Positions 29,254-37,482 of a stretch of DNA of 64,000 nucleotides are shown here, piece by piece (within the stretch, counting starts at the first letter, position 1; each line of letters opens with the position of its first letter). The stretch is from positions 53,977 to 117,976 of the forward strand of contig NZ_KE386871.1 of the NCBI RefSeq assembly GCF_000429265.1, read 5' to 3'. The notes under the pieces were generated by a model. The model did no database searches, was not told where the DNA came from, and was given only the letters and a program-made list of their open reading frames with translations. The stretch comes from Actinomyces gerencseriae DSM 6844 (GTDB lineage Bacteria > Actinomycetota > Actinomycetes > Actinomycetales > Actinomycetaceae). The position numbers and the translations under genes are program-made.

Positions 29254-29349
29254 AGGTGCAGACCCTACGGGTTCGGACAGCGCGAGGGCGACGGCGACTC
29301 GGCGCTGACGGGCGCGCTGCCGCCTCAGGACCGATGCCAGTACGGAAGC

Positions 29350-29404
29350 GGACCGATCTCGACGCGGAACTCGACCGATCTCGGCACGGAACTCGACCGA
29401 TCTC
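29350..29404 (-). repeat. 22-bp-period tandem array, three units, in a divergent promoter region
   Basis: Read on the minus strand, GAGATCGGT occurs three times with starts 22 bases apart (plus-strand ACCGATCTC at 29352, 29374 and 29396), each followed by a TTCCG block. It lies between the divergent glucosidase and ROK genes, where promoters and operators are expected. Confidence 0.9.
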
Positions 29405-29457
29405 GACGTGACGCGCCGATGGTCCGGAGCCGATGCCCCGTCGGGCAGAATGCCGCC

Positions 29458-30663
29458 ATGGCGGACGCACGATCAGACCCTCGCGGTTCCCGCGAGCCCG
29501 GTCCGTGGGCGGGGCTCAGCGACACCCAGCGGGCGATCGTCCTGGCCCTGCTGCGCCACGGCCGCCTGTCCCGTCCCGAGATCATGAGGATCGTGGGCAT
29601 CTCGCCCGGCTCGATCACGCGTCTGACCGCTCCACTCGTGGACTGCGGACTCCTCATCGCCCGCACTGAGCGTCCGACCGGGATGGGGCGTCCCCAGTCC
29701 CCTCTGGAGGTGCGCGCCGAGGCGGAGACCATGATCGGGGTGAACCTGTCCGGTGAGGCCCTGACCGCGGTGCTCACCGATCTGCACCTGAACGTCCTGG
29801 CCACGACGCGCCGCGCCCTGCCCGGCCACGCCCCCGCCGACGCCGTCACGGCACTGGCCGACGCCGCGACCGAGCTGTCCCGCTCCGGGCCGGACGCCCC
29901 CGCCCCGTCCTGCGCCGGGGTGAGCCTGGGCGGCGCCACCACCGCGGGGCGCACGGTCGCCGACGCCGCGTTCCTGGGATGGAACCAGGTGCCCCTGGCC
30001 GAGCTCGTCGAGGAGCGGCTGCATGCGCCGACAACCGTCGGCAACGACCTGGTGGCGCTCACCCTGCAGGAGGCCTGGTTCGGCGCGGGACGCGAGCACG
30101 ATCGCCTGGCCCTGCTCACGGTCGGCGCCGGCGTCGGCCTCGGGCTGGTCGTGGACGGCGAGGTCGTCACGACGCCGGACGCCGAGCTCGGCCTCATAGG
30201 CGGGGTCCCGGTCCCCGACGGCGGCCGGCCGGCGACCTCTCTCCCGGCGATGGACTGCCTGACCAGTCCGGCCATCGAGCGCGCGTGGGCGGAGCGGGCG
30301 CAACGGGGACTGCGGGCGCGGCAGGGGCGGCGGAGTCGTTCCCCGCTGCCCGCCGCCCAGATCGTGGACCTGGCGAGGCGGGGCGAGGCGAGCGCGGTGA
30401 CGATCTGCTCGTCCTACGCGCGGCGCATCGGCCGCCTCATCGCCATGGCGGCCGCTTTCACGCTGCCCGACGTCGTCGTGGTGGCGGGCGAGCGGGCCGA
30501 GGCGGCGGCCCTGTTCGAGGACCAGGTGATGATCGGCGTGGCGTCGGTCAGACGTCCCGACGCGGCCCCCATCAACATCGTCGTGCGCGAGCACGACCGC
30601 GTCGGCTGGGCCCGGGGAGCGGCGGCGCTGGCGCTGAGGGCACGGGTCCAGGGCCGCCTGTAG
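29458..30663 (+). CDS. ROK family transcriptional regulator
   Basis: 401 residues. An N-terminal winged helix (about 22-80: ALLRHGRLSRPEIMRIVGIS, then SITRLTAPLVDCGL) is fused to a ROK sugar-kinase-like domain starting MIGVNLSGEALTAVLTD. The kinase ATP-site motif is partly kept (LLTVGAGVGLGLVVDGEV), but the usual Cys-rich zinc motif is not visible. Such NagC/XylR-type proteins repress sugar genes until a sugar ligand binds. It is divergent from the GH13 gene and just upstream of GH31. I use the ATG at 29458; another in-frame ATG at 29419 is possible. A CAGAAT hexamer 6 bases upstream suggests a leaderless message. Confidence 0.85.
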   Translation: MADARSDPRGSREPGPWAGLSDTQRAIVLALLRHGRLSRPEIMRIVGISPGSITRLTAPLVDCGLLIARTERPTGMGRPQSPLEVRAEAETMIGVNLSGEALTAVLTDLHLNVLATTRRALPGHAPADAVTALADAATELSRSGPDAPAPSCAGVSLGGATTAGRTVADAAFLGWNQVPLAELVEERLHAPTTVGNDLVALTLQEAWFGAGREHDRLALLTVGAGVGLGLVVDGEVVTTPDAELGLIGGVPVPDGGRPATSLPAMDCLTSPAIERAWAERAQRGLRARQGRRSRSPLPAAQIVDLARRGEASAVTICSSYARRIGRLIAMAAAFTLPDVVVVAGERAEAAALFEDQVMIGVASVRRPDAAPINIVVREHDRVGWARGAAALALRARVQGRL

Positions 30664-30705
30664 CACCCCGGAGCGTCCGAGGCATCCGCTCCGGCGACGT
30701 CCTGT

Positions 30706-30759
30706 GGCATCCGGGGCATCCGGGGCATCCGGGGCATCCGGGGCATCCGGGGCATCCGG
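30706..30759. repeat. 9-bp tandem repeat, six perfect copies
   Basis: GGCATCCGG is repeated six times without error, followed by degenerate GACACCC-type copies up to about 30782. It lies in the 246-base gap between the ROK gene and the GH31 gene. Confidence 0.95.
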
Positions 30760-30909
30760 GACACCCAGGACACCCGGCCGCCCGGTCCGCCCGCGCCGCG
30801 CATCGCCCGGTACGGTATGTGCGTCTCCTCTCATCGGCAACGCTCGCACGACCGCCCGCGGACACCTCGTCGCGGGCGTCGCGACACCAGCAGCGAAGGG
30901 TTGAAATCA

Positions 30910-33465
30910 GTGTCCTCCCCCCTGTCCGACGCCCCTGCGGAGCCCCGCCCGGCTCCCGCCCGGCCGGAGGCCGTCGTCCGCGTGGGCGACGACGTCCGCT
31001 TCACCGTCCTGACCGATCGGCTCATCCGCATGGAGCGCTCCGCATCCGGCGCGTTCACCGACGCCGCCACCCAGCTGGTCGTCTCCCGCGACCTGGGGGA
31101 GGCGCCCGCCTTCGACGTGCGCCGCGGCGAGGACCGCGTCGAGATCCTCACCGAGCACCTCCACCTGACCTACCAGCCCTCACGGGGCTTCTCACGCTCG
31201 GGGCTGAGCGTGACCATGCGCACCGCGGTCGTCAACCTGCACGGCGGGACCTGGCGGTTCGGGGACGAGTGGGACCCCGACGAGATGTTCCCGACCAACC
31301 TGGGCGGCACCTGCCGCACACTCGACGACATCGACGGCCGGGCGCGTCTGGGCCCCGGCGTCCTCTCCCTGACGGGCCTGGCGGTCATCGACGACTCCGC
31401 GTCCCTGCTCCTCCAGGAGGACCAGTGGGTCCGGCCGCGCCCGGGCGCGAGCCCCATCGACGGCTCGACCGGCGACCACGACCTGTACCTCTTCGGCTAC
31501 GGACAGGACTACGGGCGGGCCCTGCGCGACCTCTTCGCCCTGACCGGACCCACCCCGCTGATCCCGCGAGCCCTCCTGGGCAACTGGTGGAGCCGCTACC
31601 ACCGCTACACCGAGGAGTCCTACCTCGCCCTCATGGACCGCTTCGCGGCCGAGGGCCTCCCCTTCTCCGTGGCCGTGCTCGACATGGACTGGCACCTGGT
31701 GGACATCGACCCGGCGATCGGCAACGGGTGGACCGGCTACACCTGGGACCCCGAGCTCTTCCCCGATCCCGGGCGCTTCCTGGACGCCCTGCACGACCGC
31801 GGCATGCAGGTCACCCTCAATCTTCACCCCGCCGCCGGCATCCGGCGCCATGAGAGGGCCTACGAACCGATGATGCGCCGGCTCGGCGGGGACCCGGCCT
31901 CGGGCGAGGCCATCGCCTTCAACATCGGTGACAAGGACTTCACCGCCGCCTACCTCGAGGAGGTCCACCACCCTCTGGAGGACGAGGGCGTCGACTTCTG
32001 GTGGCTCGACTGGCAGCAGGGCGGCGACACCGACATCCCGGGCCTGGACCCGCTGTGGATGCTCAACCACATCCACTACCTGGACTCCGGGCGCCTGCGC
32101 ACCCGTTCCGGGGCGGACGGTCGGCCGGAGCACTACCGCCGTCGTCCCGTCACCTTCTCCCGCTTCGCCGACGCCTCCAGCCACCGCACGCCCGTCGGCT
32201 TCTCCGGGGACACCATCACCACCTGGGACTCGCTGCGCTTCCAGCCCGAGTTCACGGCCACCGCCGCGAACATCGGCTACTACTGGTGGTCCAACGACAT
32301 CGGCGGGCACATGTTCGGCCATCACGACGACGAGATGGCGGCCCGCTGGGTCCAGCTGGGCTGCTTCTCCCCCATCAACCGCCTCCACTCGACGGACTCG
32401 GTGTTCAACTCCAAGGAGCCGTGGCGCTACAGCCGCGACGCCCGCGCCACCATGAGCGCCCACCTGCGGCTGCGCCACCGCCTCGTGCCCTACCTGTACA
32501 CCTGGGCGCGCCGCGCCCATGCCGAGGGCACCGCGCCCGTGCGCCCCGTCTACCACGATGCGCCCCGGACGCCGGGCGCCTACTCCAACCGCACCGAGTT
32601 CCTCTTCGGGGACCTGCTCGTCGTGCCCGTCGTCCACAGGGCCGACCCGGTCAGCGCCCTGGCCCAGGAGCGGGCGTGGCTGCCCCGGGGCACCTGGTTC
32701 GACCTGCCCACCGGACGACGCTACGAGGCGCCGACCGACGACGGGCGCTCGCTCGTCCTGTCCCGTCCCCTGGATCGCGTCCCGGTGCTCGCCCGGGCCG
32801 GGAGCCTCATCGTCACCGCCGGGGACATCGGCGAGGCGGCCGGGGACAACCCCCGCAGCCTGTCGGTCCTGGTGGTGCCGGGTGCCGACGGCGAGTTCGT
32901 CCTGGAGGAGGACGACGGCTCCCCCGAGCCGGGAGCGGACGCCGTCGTGCGCACCCGCTTCTCGCTGTCCTGGGACGAGCGGGCCGCCACGGCCCGTCTG
33001 ACGATCGTGCAGGAGGGGCCCGACGGCATCGTCCCCGCCGAGCGCGAGGTCACGATCCGCCTCCTGTCCGCGAGCGGCGCTCGGCTGCGCGCGAGCTCGA
33101 GCGGGGCCGGCGGGGCGCAGCGGGAACCGGTCGTCGCGCGCCGGGAGGCGGACGGCTTCACGCTGGGCGCTGGCACCGACATCGTCCTGGGGGCCGTTCG
33201 CCCCGCCGACGGCGTCGAGCTCCTCCTGGCCGGAGTGCGCACCGAGCCGCCGTCCACGGCCGACGAGATCCTCTCCATCCTCGAACCCGTCCGGATCGCC
33301 TATGAGACCAAGGACGCGGCCTGGCGGGTCGTCGCCTCGGGGGCGAGGGGCGGAGCCCTCCTGGGCGGCCTGCGGGCGGCCGGTCTCCCCGACGACGTCC
33401 TGGCTGCCGTCACCGAGGTCGCCGGGGCCTCCGGGGCCGGCGCCGACGGACAGGAGGCTCCGTGA
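30910..33465 (+). CDS. Glycoside hydrolase family 31 (alpha-glucosidase/alpha-xylosidase type)
   Basis: 851 residues from a GTG at 30910 (GAAGGG upstream). An N-terminal beta-sandwich (about 20-200) carries GGTCRTLDDIDG; the barrel starts near IPRALLGNWWSRYHRYTEES. Nucleophile Asp is in DFWWLDWQQGG, and the acid/base Asp in FSGDTITTW; VDMDWHLVDID-like VLDMDWHLVDID and SNDIGGHMFG are family motifs. A C-terminal beta domain follows, plus a ~90-residue tail. No secretion signal. GH31 enzymes of this shape act on alpha-glucosides or alpha-xylosides; the real substrate is open. Its stop overlaps the next gene's GTG. Confidence 0.9.
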   Translation: MSSPLSDAPAEPRPAPARPEAVVRVGDDVRFTVLTDRLIRMERSASGAFTDAATQLVVSRDLGEAPAFDVRRGEDRVEILTEHLHLTYQPSRGFSRSGLSVTMRTAVVNLHGGTWRFGDEWDPDEMFPTNLGGTCRTLDDIDGRARLGPGVLSLTGLAVIDDSASLLLQEDQWVRPRPGASPIDGSTGDHDLYLFGYGQDYGRALRDLFALTGPTPLIPRALLGNWWSRYHRYTEESYLALMDRFAAEGLPFSVAVLDMDWHLVDIDPAIGNGWTGYTWDPELFPDPGRFLDALHDRGMQVTLNLHPAAGIRRHERAYEPMMRRLGGDPASGEAIAFNIGDKDFTAAYLEEVHHPLEDEGVDFWWLDWQQGGDTDIPGLDPLWMLNHIHYLDSGRLRTRSGADGRPEHYRRRPVTFSRFADASSHRTPVGFSGDTITTWDSLRFQPEFTATAANIGYYWWSNDIGGHMFGHHDDEMAARWVQLGCFSPINRLHSTDSVFNSKEPWRYSRDARATMSAHLRLRHRLVPYLYTWARRAHAEGTAPVRPVYHDAPRTPGAYSNRTEFLFGDLLVVPVVHRADPVSALAQERAWLPRGTWFDLPTGRRYEAPTDDGRSLVLSRPLDRVPVLARAGSLIVTAGDIGEAAGDNPRSLSVLVVPGADGEFVLEEDDGSPEPGADAVVRTRFSLSWDERAATARLTIVQEGPDGIVPAEREVTIRLLSASGARLRASSSGAGGAQREPVVARREADGFTLGAGTDIVLGAVRPADGVELLLAGVRTEPPSTADEILSILEPVRIAYETKDAAWRVVASGARGGALLGGLRAAGLPDDVLAAVTEVAGASGAGADGQEAP

Positions 33466-34334
33466 GCTCCGGCCCGTCTCCCGCCCCGAGCCCCGGGCTT
33501 CCCCTGGCCGGTCGCACCGTCGTCGTCACCGGGGTGAGCCGACGCGCGGGCATCGGGCACGCCGTCGCCTGCCGGGCCGCCGATCTCGGCGCATCACTGC
33601 TGTGCCACCACTTCTCCCCCCACGACGCCGAGCAGCCCTGGGGCGCCGACTCCGTCGGGGCGACGCTCGACTCCGTACGAGGTCACCTGGTGGCCGGGGC
33701 GCAGCTCATCGACATCGAGGCCGACGTCCGCGACCCCGGGGCGCCGCAGGCCGTCATCGAGTACGCGGTCCGATCCCTCGGCACCGTCGATGCCCTCGTG
33801 TGCAACCAGGCGTCATCCGGTCGCGATGGCGCCCTGGAGCGGATCACCGCGGCCGACCTCGACCACCACTGGGCCGTGGACGCGCGGGCCTCGCTGCTGC
33901 TCGTGCAGGCCTACGCCGAGCACGCCGCCGACCGCCACGAGGCGGAGCCCGGCGGCGGGAGCCGTGAGAGCGGCGGAGGCGCTGGAAGCGCAGTCCTGCG
34001 GGGATCGGTCGTGCTCATGACCTCCGGCCAGGGCCTGGGGCCCATGCCCGAGGAGATCGCCTACTGCACCGCCAAGGCGGCCCTGGCCGGGATCACGCCC
34101 TCGCTCGCCGCGGGCCTGGCCGAGCGGGGGATCCGCCTCAACACCGTCAACCCCGGCCCGGTGGACACCGGCTACATGGACGCCGCGACACTGCGCGCGG
34201 TCGACGCCATGTTCCCCTCGGGTCGCACGGCCCGGCCACAGGATCCGGCCCGCCTCATCTGCTGGCTGCTCACCGATGACGCCTCCTGGGTGACCGGCCA
34301 GGTCATCAGCGCCGAGGGCGGTTTCCGTCGCTGA
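33462..34334 (+). CDS. Short-chain dehydrogenase/reductase (FabG-like)
   Basis: 290 residues from a GTG overlapping the GH31 stop (GTGA), with AGGAGG upstream. Rossmann motif VVVTGVSRRAGIGHAVACRA, NAG-like VCNQASSG, catalytic Tyr/Lys in YCTAKAAL, and PGPVDTGYM. It uses NAD(P)H to reduce or oxidise a small carbonyl or hydroxyl compound; being coupled to GH31 suggests a sugar-derived substrate, though this is only inferred. Its last 29 bases overlap the oppositely read LacI gene. Confidence 0.87.
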   Translation: MSSGPSPAPSPGLPLAGRTVVVTGVSRRAGIGHAVACRAADLGASLLCHHFSPHDAEQPWGADSVGATLDSVRGHLVAGAQLIDIEADVRDPGAPQAVIEYAVRSLGTVDALVCNQASSGRDGALERITAADLDHHWAVDARASLLLVQAYAEHAADRHEAEPGGGSRESGGGAGSAVLRGSVVLMTSGQGLGPMPEEIAYCTAKAALAGITPSLAAGLAERGIRLNTVNPGPVDTGYMDAATLRAVDAMFPSGRTARPQDPARLICWLLTDDASWVTGQVISAEGGFRR

Positions 34335-35346
34335 TGGCGGCGGCCGGCCCGGGCGCGGCGACCGAGCCGCGGTCGATCAGCGCCGCGCCCATGGTGAGGC
34401 GCTCGGGGGCCGCCCGCGGCTCGGCCAGTCGCCGCAGGAGCAGCTCGCCGGCCCGGCGTCCCACGGCGGCCCGATCGACGCAGACCTCGGTCACCAGGGC
34501 TCCCCCGGGGTCCCGGGGCACGGCCAGCCCGAGTGCGACGACCGACAGGTCCCCGGGCACATCCACGCCGTACGACCAGGCCGCGGCCAGGAGGCCCTCC
34601 AGGGCCACGGGGTTGCTCGACACCACGGCCGTGCAGCCGTCGCCGAGACGTCCGTCCCTCAGCATGGCGGCCCCGGCGATGGCGTTGTCCTCCACCGGAC
34701 GGCGCAGCACCTCGACACCGCGGGCGCGCGCGACCCCGCTCATGGCCCGGGACTGGGCGCGGTAGACGTTGGCGAGGTCGCGAGTGGTGCGACGGGCCAG
34801 GTACAGCACGCGTCGATGCCCCAGCGCCGTCAGGTGGGAGACGGCCAGGTCCACCATCTGCTCGAAGTCCGCGTCCACCCCGTCGCCCCCGGCAGCGCCC
34901 GAGGCGCCGATGAGCACCACCGGGACCTCATCGCGCAGGAACCGCTCCCGCTCGTCGCCGGGCGTGACGTCCATGAGCACGGCCGCGTCCAGCGCCCGGG
35001 AGTGCACCAGCGCACGCAGGTCCTCGCGAGTATCGCGCGCCCGCACCAGGGGGGTGAAGACCCGGATCCCCTCGGTCTCCAGACGCGCCCTGAGGCCTCC
35101 GACGTAGCCCGAGTCATCGACGTCGATGGCTCTGGGCTGCATGCGGAACAGCACGCCCACGCTGCGCACGGAACGGGCCGCGAGCACCGAGGCATGACTG
35201 TTGGGGTGGTAGCCCAGCTGCTGGACGGCGCGAAGCACCCGTTCCCGGGTGCGCTCGCTGGTCGTGCGCTTCCCGGTGAGCACGTAGGTGACGGTCGACG
35301 GGGAGACGCCGGCCAGTCGAGCGACGTCAGCTCGCGTGGCCGGCAT
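34306..35346 (-). CDS. LacI family transcriptional regulator
   Basis: 346 residues. N-terminal helix-turn-helix ADVARLAGVSPSTVTYVLTG with hinge ERVLRAVQQLGYHPN, followed by a periplasmic-binding-protein-like sensor domain (VRSVGVLFRMQ..., VVLIGASG, HRRVLYLARRTT). It lies just downstream of the sugar ABC genes, on the same strand, so it most likely controls them through the 24-bp palindrome at 38841. The ATG at 35346 is used. The 3' end overlaps the SDR gene by 29 bases, convergent. Confidence 0.93.
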   Translation of the reverse strand: MPATRADVARLAGVSPSTVTYVLTGKRTTSERTRERVLRAVQQLGYHPNSHASVLAARSVRSVGVLFRMQPRAIDVDDSGYVGGLRARLETEGIRVFTPLVRARDTREDLRALVHSRALDAAVLMDVTPGDERERFLRDEVPVVLIGASGAAGGDGVDADFEQMVDLAVSHLTALGHRRVLYLARRTTRDLANVYRAQSRAMSGVARARGVEVLRRPVEDNAIAGAAMLRDGRLGDGCTAVVSSNPVALEGLLAAAWSYGVDVPGDLSVVALGLAVPRDPGGALVTEVCVDRAAVGRRAGELLLRRLAEPRAAPERLTMGAALIDRGSVAAPGPAAAISDGNRPRR

Positions 35347-35426
35347 GCCGGCTCCCCCGTCGGCGCTCCGATCCCGAGCGGCGGAAGCCGTCGGGGGCGC
35401 ACTGGCCGGCGCGCCCCCGACGGATC

Positions 35427-36317
35427 TCACTGCTTGATGCCACCGGCGGCCAGACCGGCGACGATGCGGCGCTGGAAGAGCAGCACCATGACGACCAGCG
35501 GCAGGGTCATGACGACGCCCGCCGCCATCTGGGAGCCGAAGGGCGTGTTGAACTGCGAGGCGCCGGTGAACTTCGACAGCAGCACGGTGGCGGGCTGCAT
35601 GGCGGGGTTGTTGATCATCGTGACGGCGACGAGGAACTCGTTCCAGGCGCCGATGAAGATGATGATCGCCGTGGTGAAGATGCCGGGCGCGGCGATCGGG
35701 AGGATGACCTTGCGGAAGGCCTGACCCGGGGTGCAGCCATCGACCATGGCCGACTGCTCGAGCTCCTGGGGCATCTGCCGGAAGAAGCTGGTCAGGTTCC
35801 ACACCGCCAGCGGCAGGGAGAAGGACAGGTCGGGGATGATCATCGCCTGGTAGGTGTTGATCCATCCCCAGTCGGAGAAGTTCTTCAGCAGCGGCACGAT
35901 GATCGCCACGAGCGGGAACATCGAGGTGGCCAGCACGACGAGCAGCAGGAGGCCCTTGCCGCGGAAGTCGAGCCGGGCCAGCGCGTAGGAGGCGAAGGTC
36001 GCGACCGCCAGCGCCACGATCGTGACGACGATCGACACGATGAGGGAGTTGACCAGCCCCTGGCCGAAGTTGTTCTTGGAGGAGAACACCGCCTCGTAGT
36101 TCTCCAGGGAGGGGTGGCGCGGCCACCAGCTGTTCTCGAAGATCTCGCTGTCCGTCCGCAGGGACGACACGACCATCCAGTAGAAGGGCGCCAGGCAGTA
36201 GATGACGATGAAGCCGATGCCGACGGTGGACCAGATCCCGGCCCACGAGGTCTTCTTCCTGTTCTGCGCGACGCCCTGCGCCGCTGGGGACGAGGTGGTG
36301 GCGGTTGCGGTGCTCAT
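35427..36317 (-). CDS. Sugar ABC importer permease, MalG-like
   Basis: 296 residues with six helices. The EAA coupling loop is seen in EQSAMVDGCTPGQAFRKVIL, and PLLVxxxxxQRRIVAGLxxGxIKQ-type ending (QRRIVAGLAAGGIKQ) is typical of CUT1 permeases. It pairs with the MalF-like permease two bases upstream and the binding protein to import oligosaccharides such as trehalose, maltose or related alpha-glucosides. No ATPase gene adjoins; a shared MsiK-like ATPase elsewhere is expected. Confidence 0.93.
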   Translation of the reverse strand: MSTATATTSSPAAQGVAQNRKKTSWAGIWSTVGIGFIVIYCLAPFYWMVVSSLRTDSEIFENSWWPRHPSLENYEAVFSSKNNFGQGLVNSLIVSIVVTIVALAVATFASYALARLDFRGKGLLLLVVLATSMFPLVAIIVPLLKNFSDWGWINTYQAMIIPDLSFSLPLAVWNLTSFFRQMPQELEQSAMVDGCTPGQAFRKVILPIAAPGIFTTAIIIFIGAWNEFLVAVTMINNPAMQPATVLLSKFTGASQFNTPFGSQMAAGVVMTLPLVVMVLLFQRRIVAGLAAGGIKQ

Positions 36318-36319
36318 GC

Positions 36320-37381
36320 CTAGCTCCTGACGCCGGAGGAGGGGGTGGAGGGAGTGGACTGGGCGGACTCGGGGACGGCCCCCGACGTCGGACGCCGCTT
36401 GGGCAGGAAGACGGAGGCCGGCAGCTTACCGCCCCTCCTCCTCTTCCTCTCCACGCTCGCCCCGAGGTCGGCGCCGGTGATCCTGACGAAGGCGAAGGCG
36501 AAGATGAAGACGTACAGGAACAGGATGAGGGCGTACGCGGCCGCGGACCCGTACCGGAGGTTGGAGGCCTCGTCCTGGACGAGCATGGAGATCGTCTCGA
36601 CCGAGCTCTTGCGCGCGCCGATGAGGATGTAGGGCAGGTCGAACATGCGCAGGGCGTCGAGGGCGCGGAAGAGGACGGCGACGGCGAGCGCGGGCTTGAC
36701 CAGCGGGAGGGTGATGCTGGTGAAGCGCCTCCAGGCGTTCGCCCCGTCGATCTTGGCGGCCTCGTACACCTCGTCCGGGATGACCTGGAGCCCGGCGAGG
36801 GTGAGCAGCCCGATGTAGGGGGCCGTCTTCCACACGTCGGCGATGATGATCGCAGCCTTGGCCGAGGCGTTTCCCGAGGCCCACATGATGTGCTGGCCGA
36901 GGACCACGTTGGCGATGCCGTCCTGGTTGAAGATCCATCCCCACAGGATGGCGGAGACGGCGGTGGGGATGGCCCACGGCACCAGGATGGCGGCGCGCAC
37001 GAAGCCGCGGCCCCGCATCGCCTTGTGCATGATGAGCGCCATGGCGATGCCCAGAACCGTCTCCAGGACGACGGTGACGACGCCGAAGAGCGTCGTGTTC
37101 CAGGCGGCGGTCCAGAACCGCTCGCCCGCGGAGGTGACGATGTCGGTGTAGTTCTTCAGGCCGACGAAGGGTTCGACCTTGGAGACGAATCCGGTCTCCT
37201 TGTCCAGGCCCGCCTTGCCGTACAGCGACTGCTGCAGGGACTGGAGGACGGGGATGATGATGACGACCGTCAGGACGAGGACGGTGGGGGAGATGAGTAG
37301 CCACGCGAGGCGCGATTGCGCCCTGCTGGACTTGGACCGGCGGTTGACGGCCGCCGGCGAGGACGACGACGTTGTGCTCAT
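36320..37381 (-). CDS. Sugar ABC importer permease, MalF/SugA-like
   Basis: 353 residues, about six helices, starting after a Ser-rich N-terminus. The EAA loop is EVYEAAKIDGANAWRRFTSI. A sizeable outside loop follows helix 1 (GKAGLDKETGFVSKVEPFVG), as in CUT1 permeases. The C-terminus has an extra ~60 residue Arg/Lys then Pro/Ser-rich tail. Between binding protein and MalG-like permease, it belongs to the same operon. ThuF/SugA relatives handle trehalose; this is a suggestion only. Confidence 0.92.
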   Translation of the reverse strand: MSTTSSSSPAAVNRRSKSSRAQSRLAWLLISPTVLVLTVVIIIPVLQSLQQSLYGKAGLDKETGFVSKVEPFVGLKNYTDIVTSAGERFWTAAWNTTLFGVVTVVLETVLGIAMALIMHKAMRGRGFVRAAILVPWAIPTAVSAILWGWIFNQDGIANVVLGQHIMWASGNASAKAAIIIADVWKTAPYIGLLTLAGLQVIPDEVYEAAKIDGANAWRRFTSITLPLVKPALAVAVLFRALDALRMFDLPYILIGARKSSVETISMLVQDEASNLRYGSAAAYALILFLYVFIFAFAFVRITGADLGASVERKRRRGGKLPASVFLPKRRPTSGAVPESAQSTPSTPSSGVRS

Positions 37382-37426
37382 GAGTGCTTCTCTCGTGCCA
37401 GTGCTCTTGACCAGGGCCTCGACGCG

Positions 37427-37474
37427 CCCTCACCGGTGGCGCCGCCTCTTTCAAGGCGGCGCCACCGGTGAGGG
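37427..37474 (-). terminator. Intercistronic hairpin after the binding-protein gene
   Basis: CCCTCACCGGTGGCGCCGCC pairs with the mirrored sequence across 48 bases, a stem of about 20 pairs with a small loop. Located between the binding-protein stop and the permease start, it probably reduces readthrough and protects the upstream mRNA, giving more binding protein than permease. Confidence 0.75.
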
Positions 37475-37482
37475 TCGGGCGC

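Noticed and set aside
29419..29458. Earlier ATG (29419) as start of the ROK regulator
   Set aside because: Possible but the added 13 residues are not family-like and partly derive from the 22-bp array flank; the ATG at 29458 has a -10-like box at leaderless distance.
25795..30663. Single 1622-codon open frame on the plus strand
   Set aside because: Only its last 401 codons (ROK regulator) look like a protein; the rest is Arg/Gly-rich shadow of the ClC gene and of the reverse-strand GH13 gene, as expected at very high GC.
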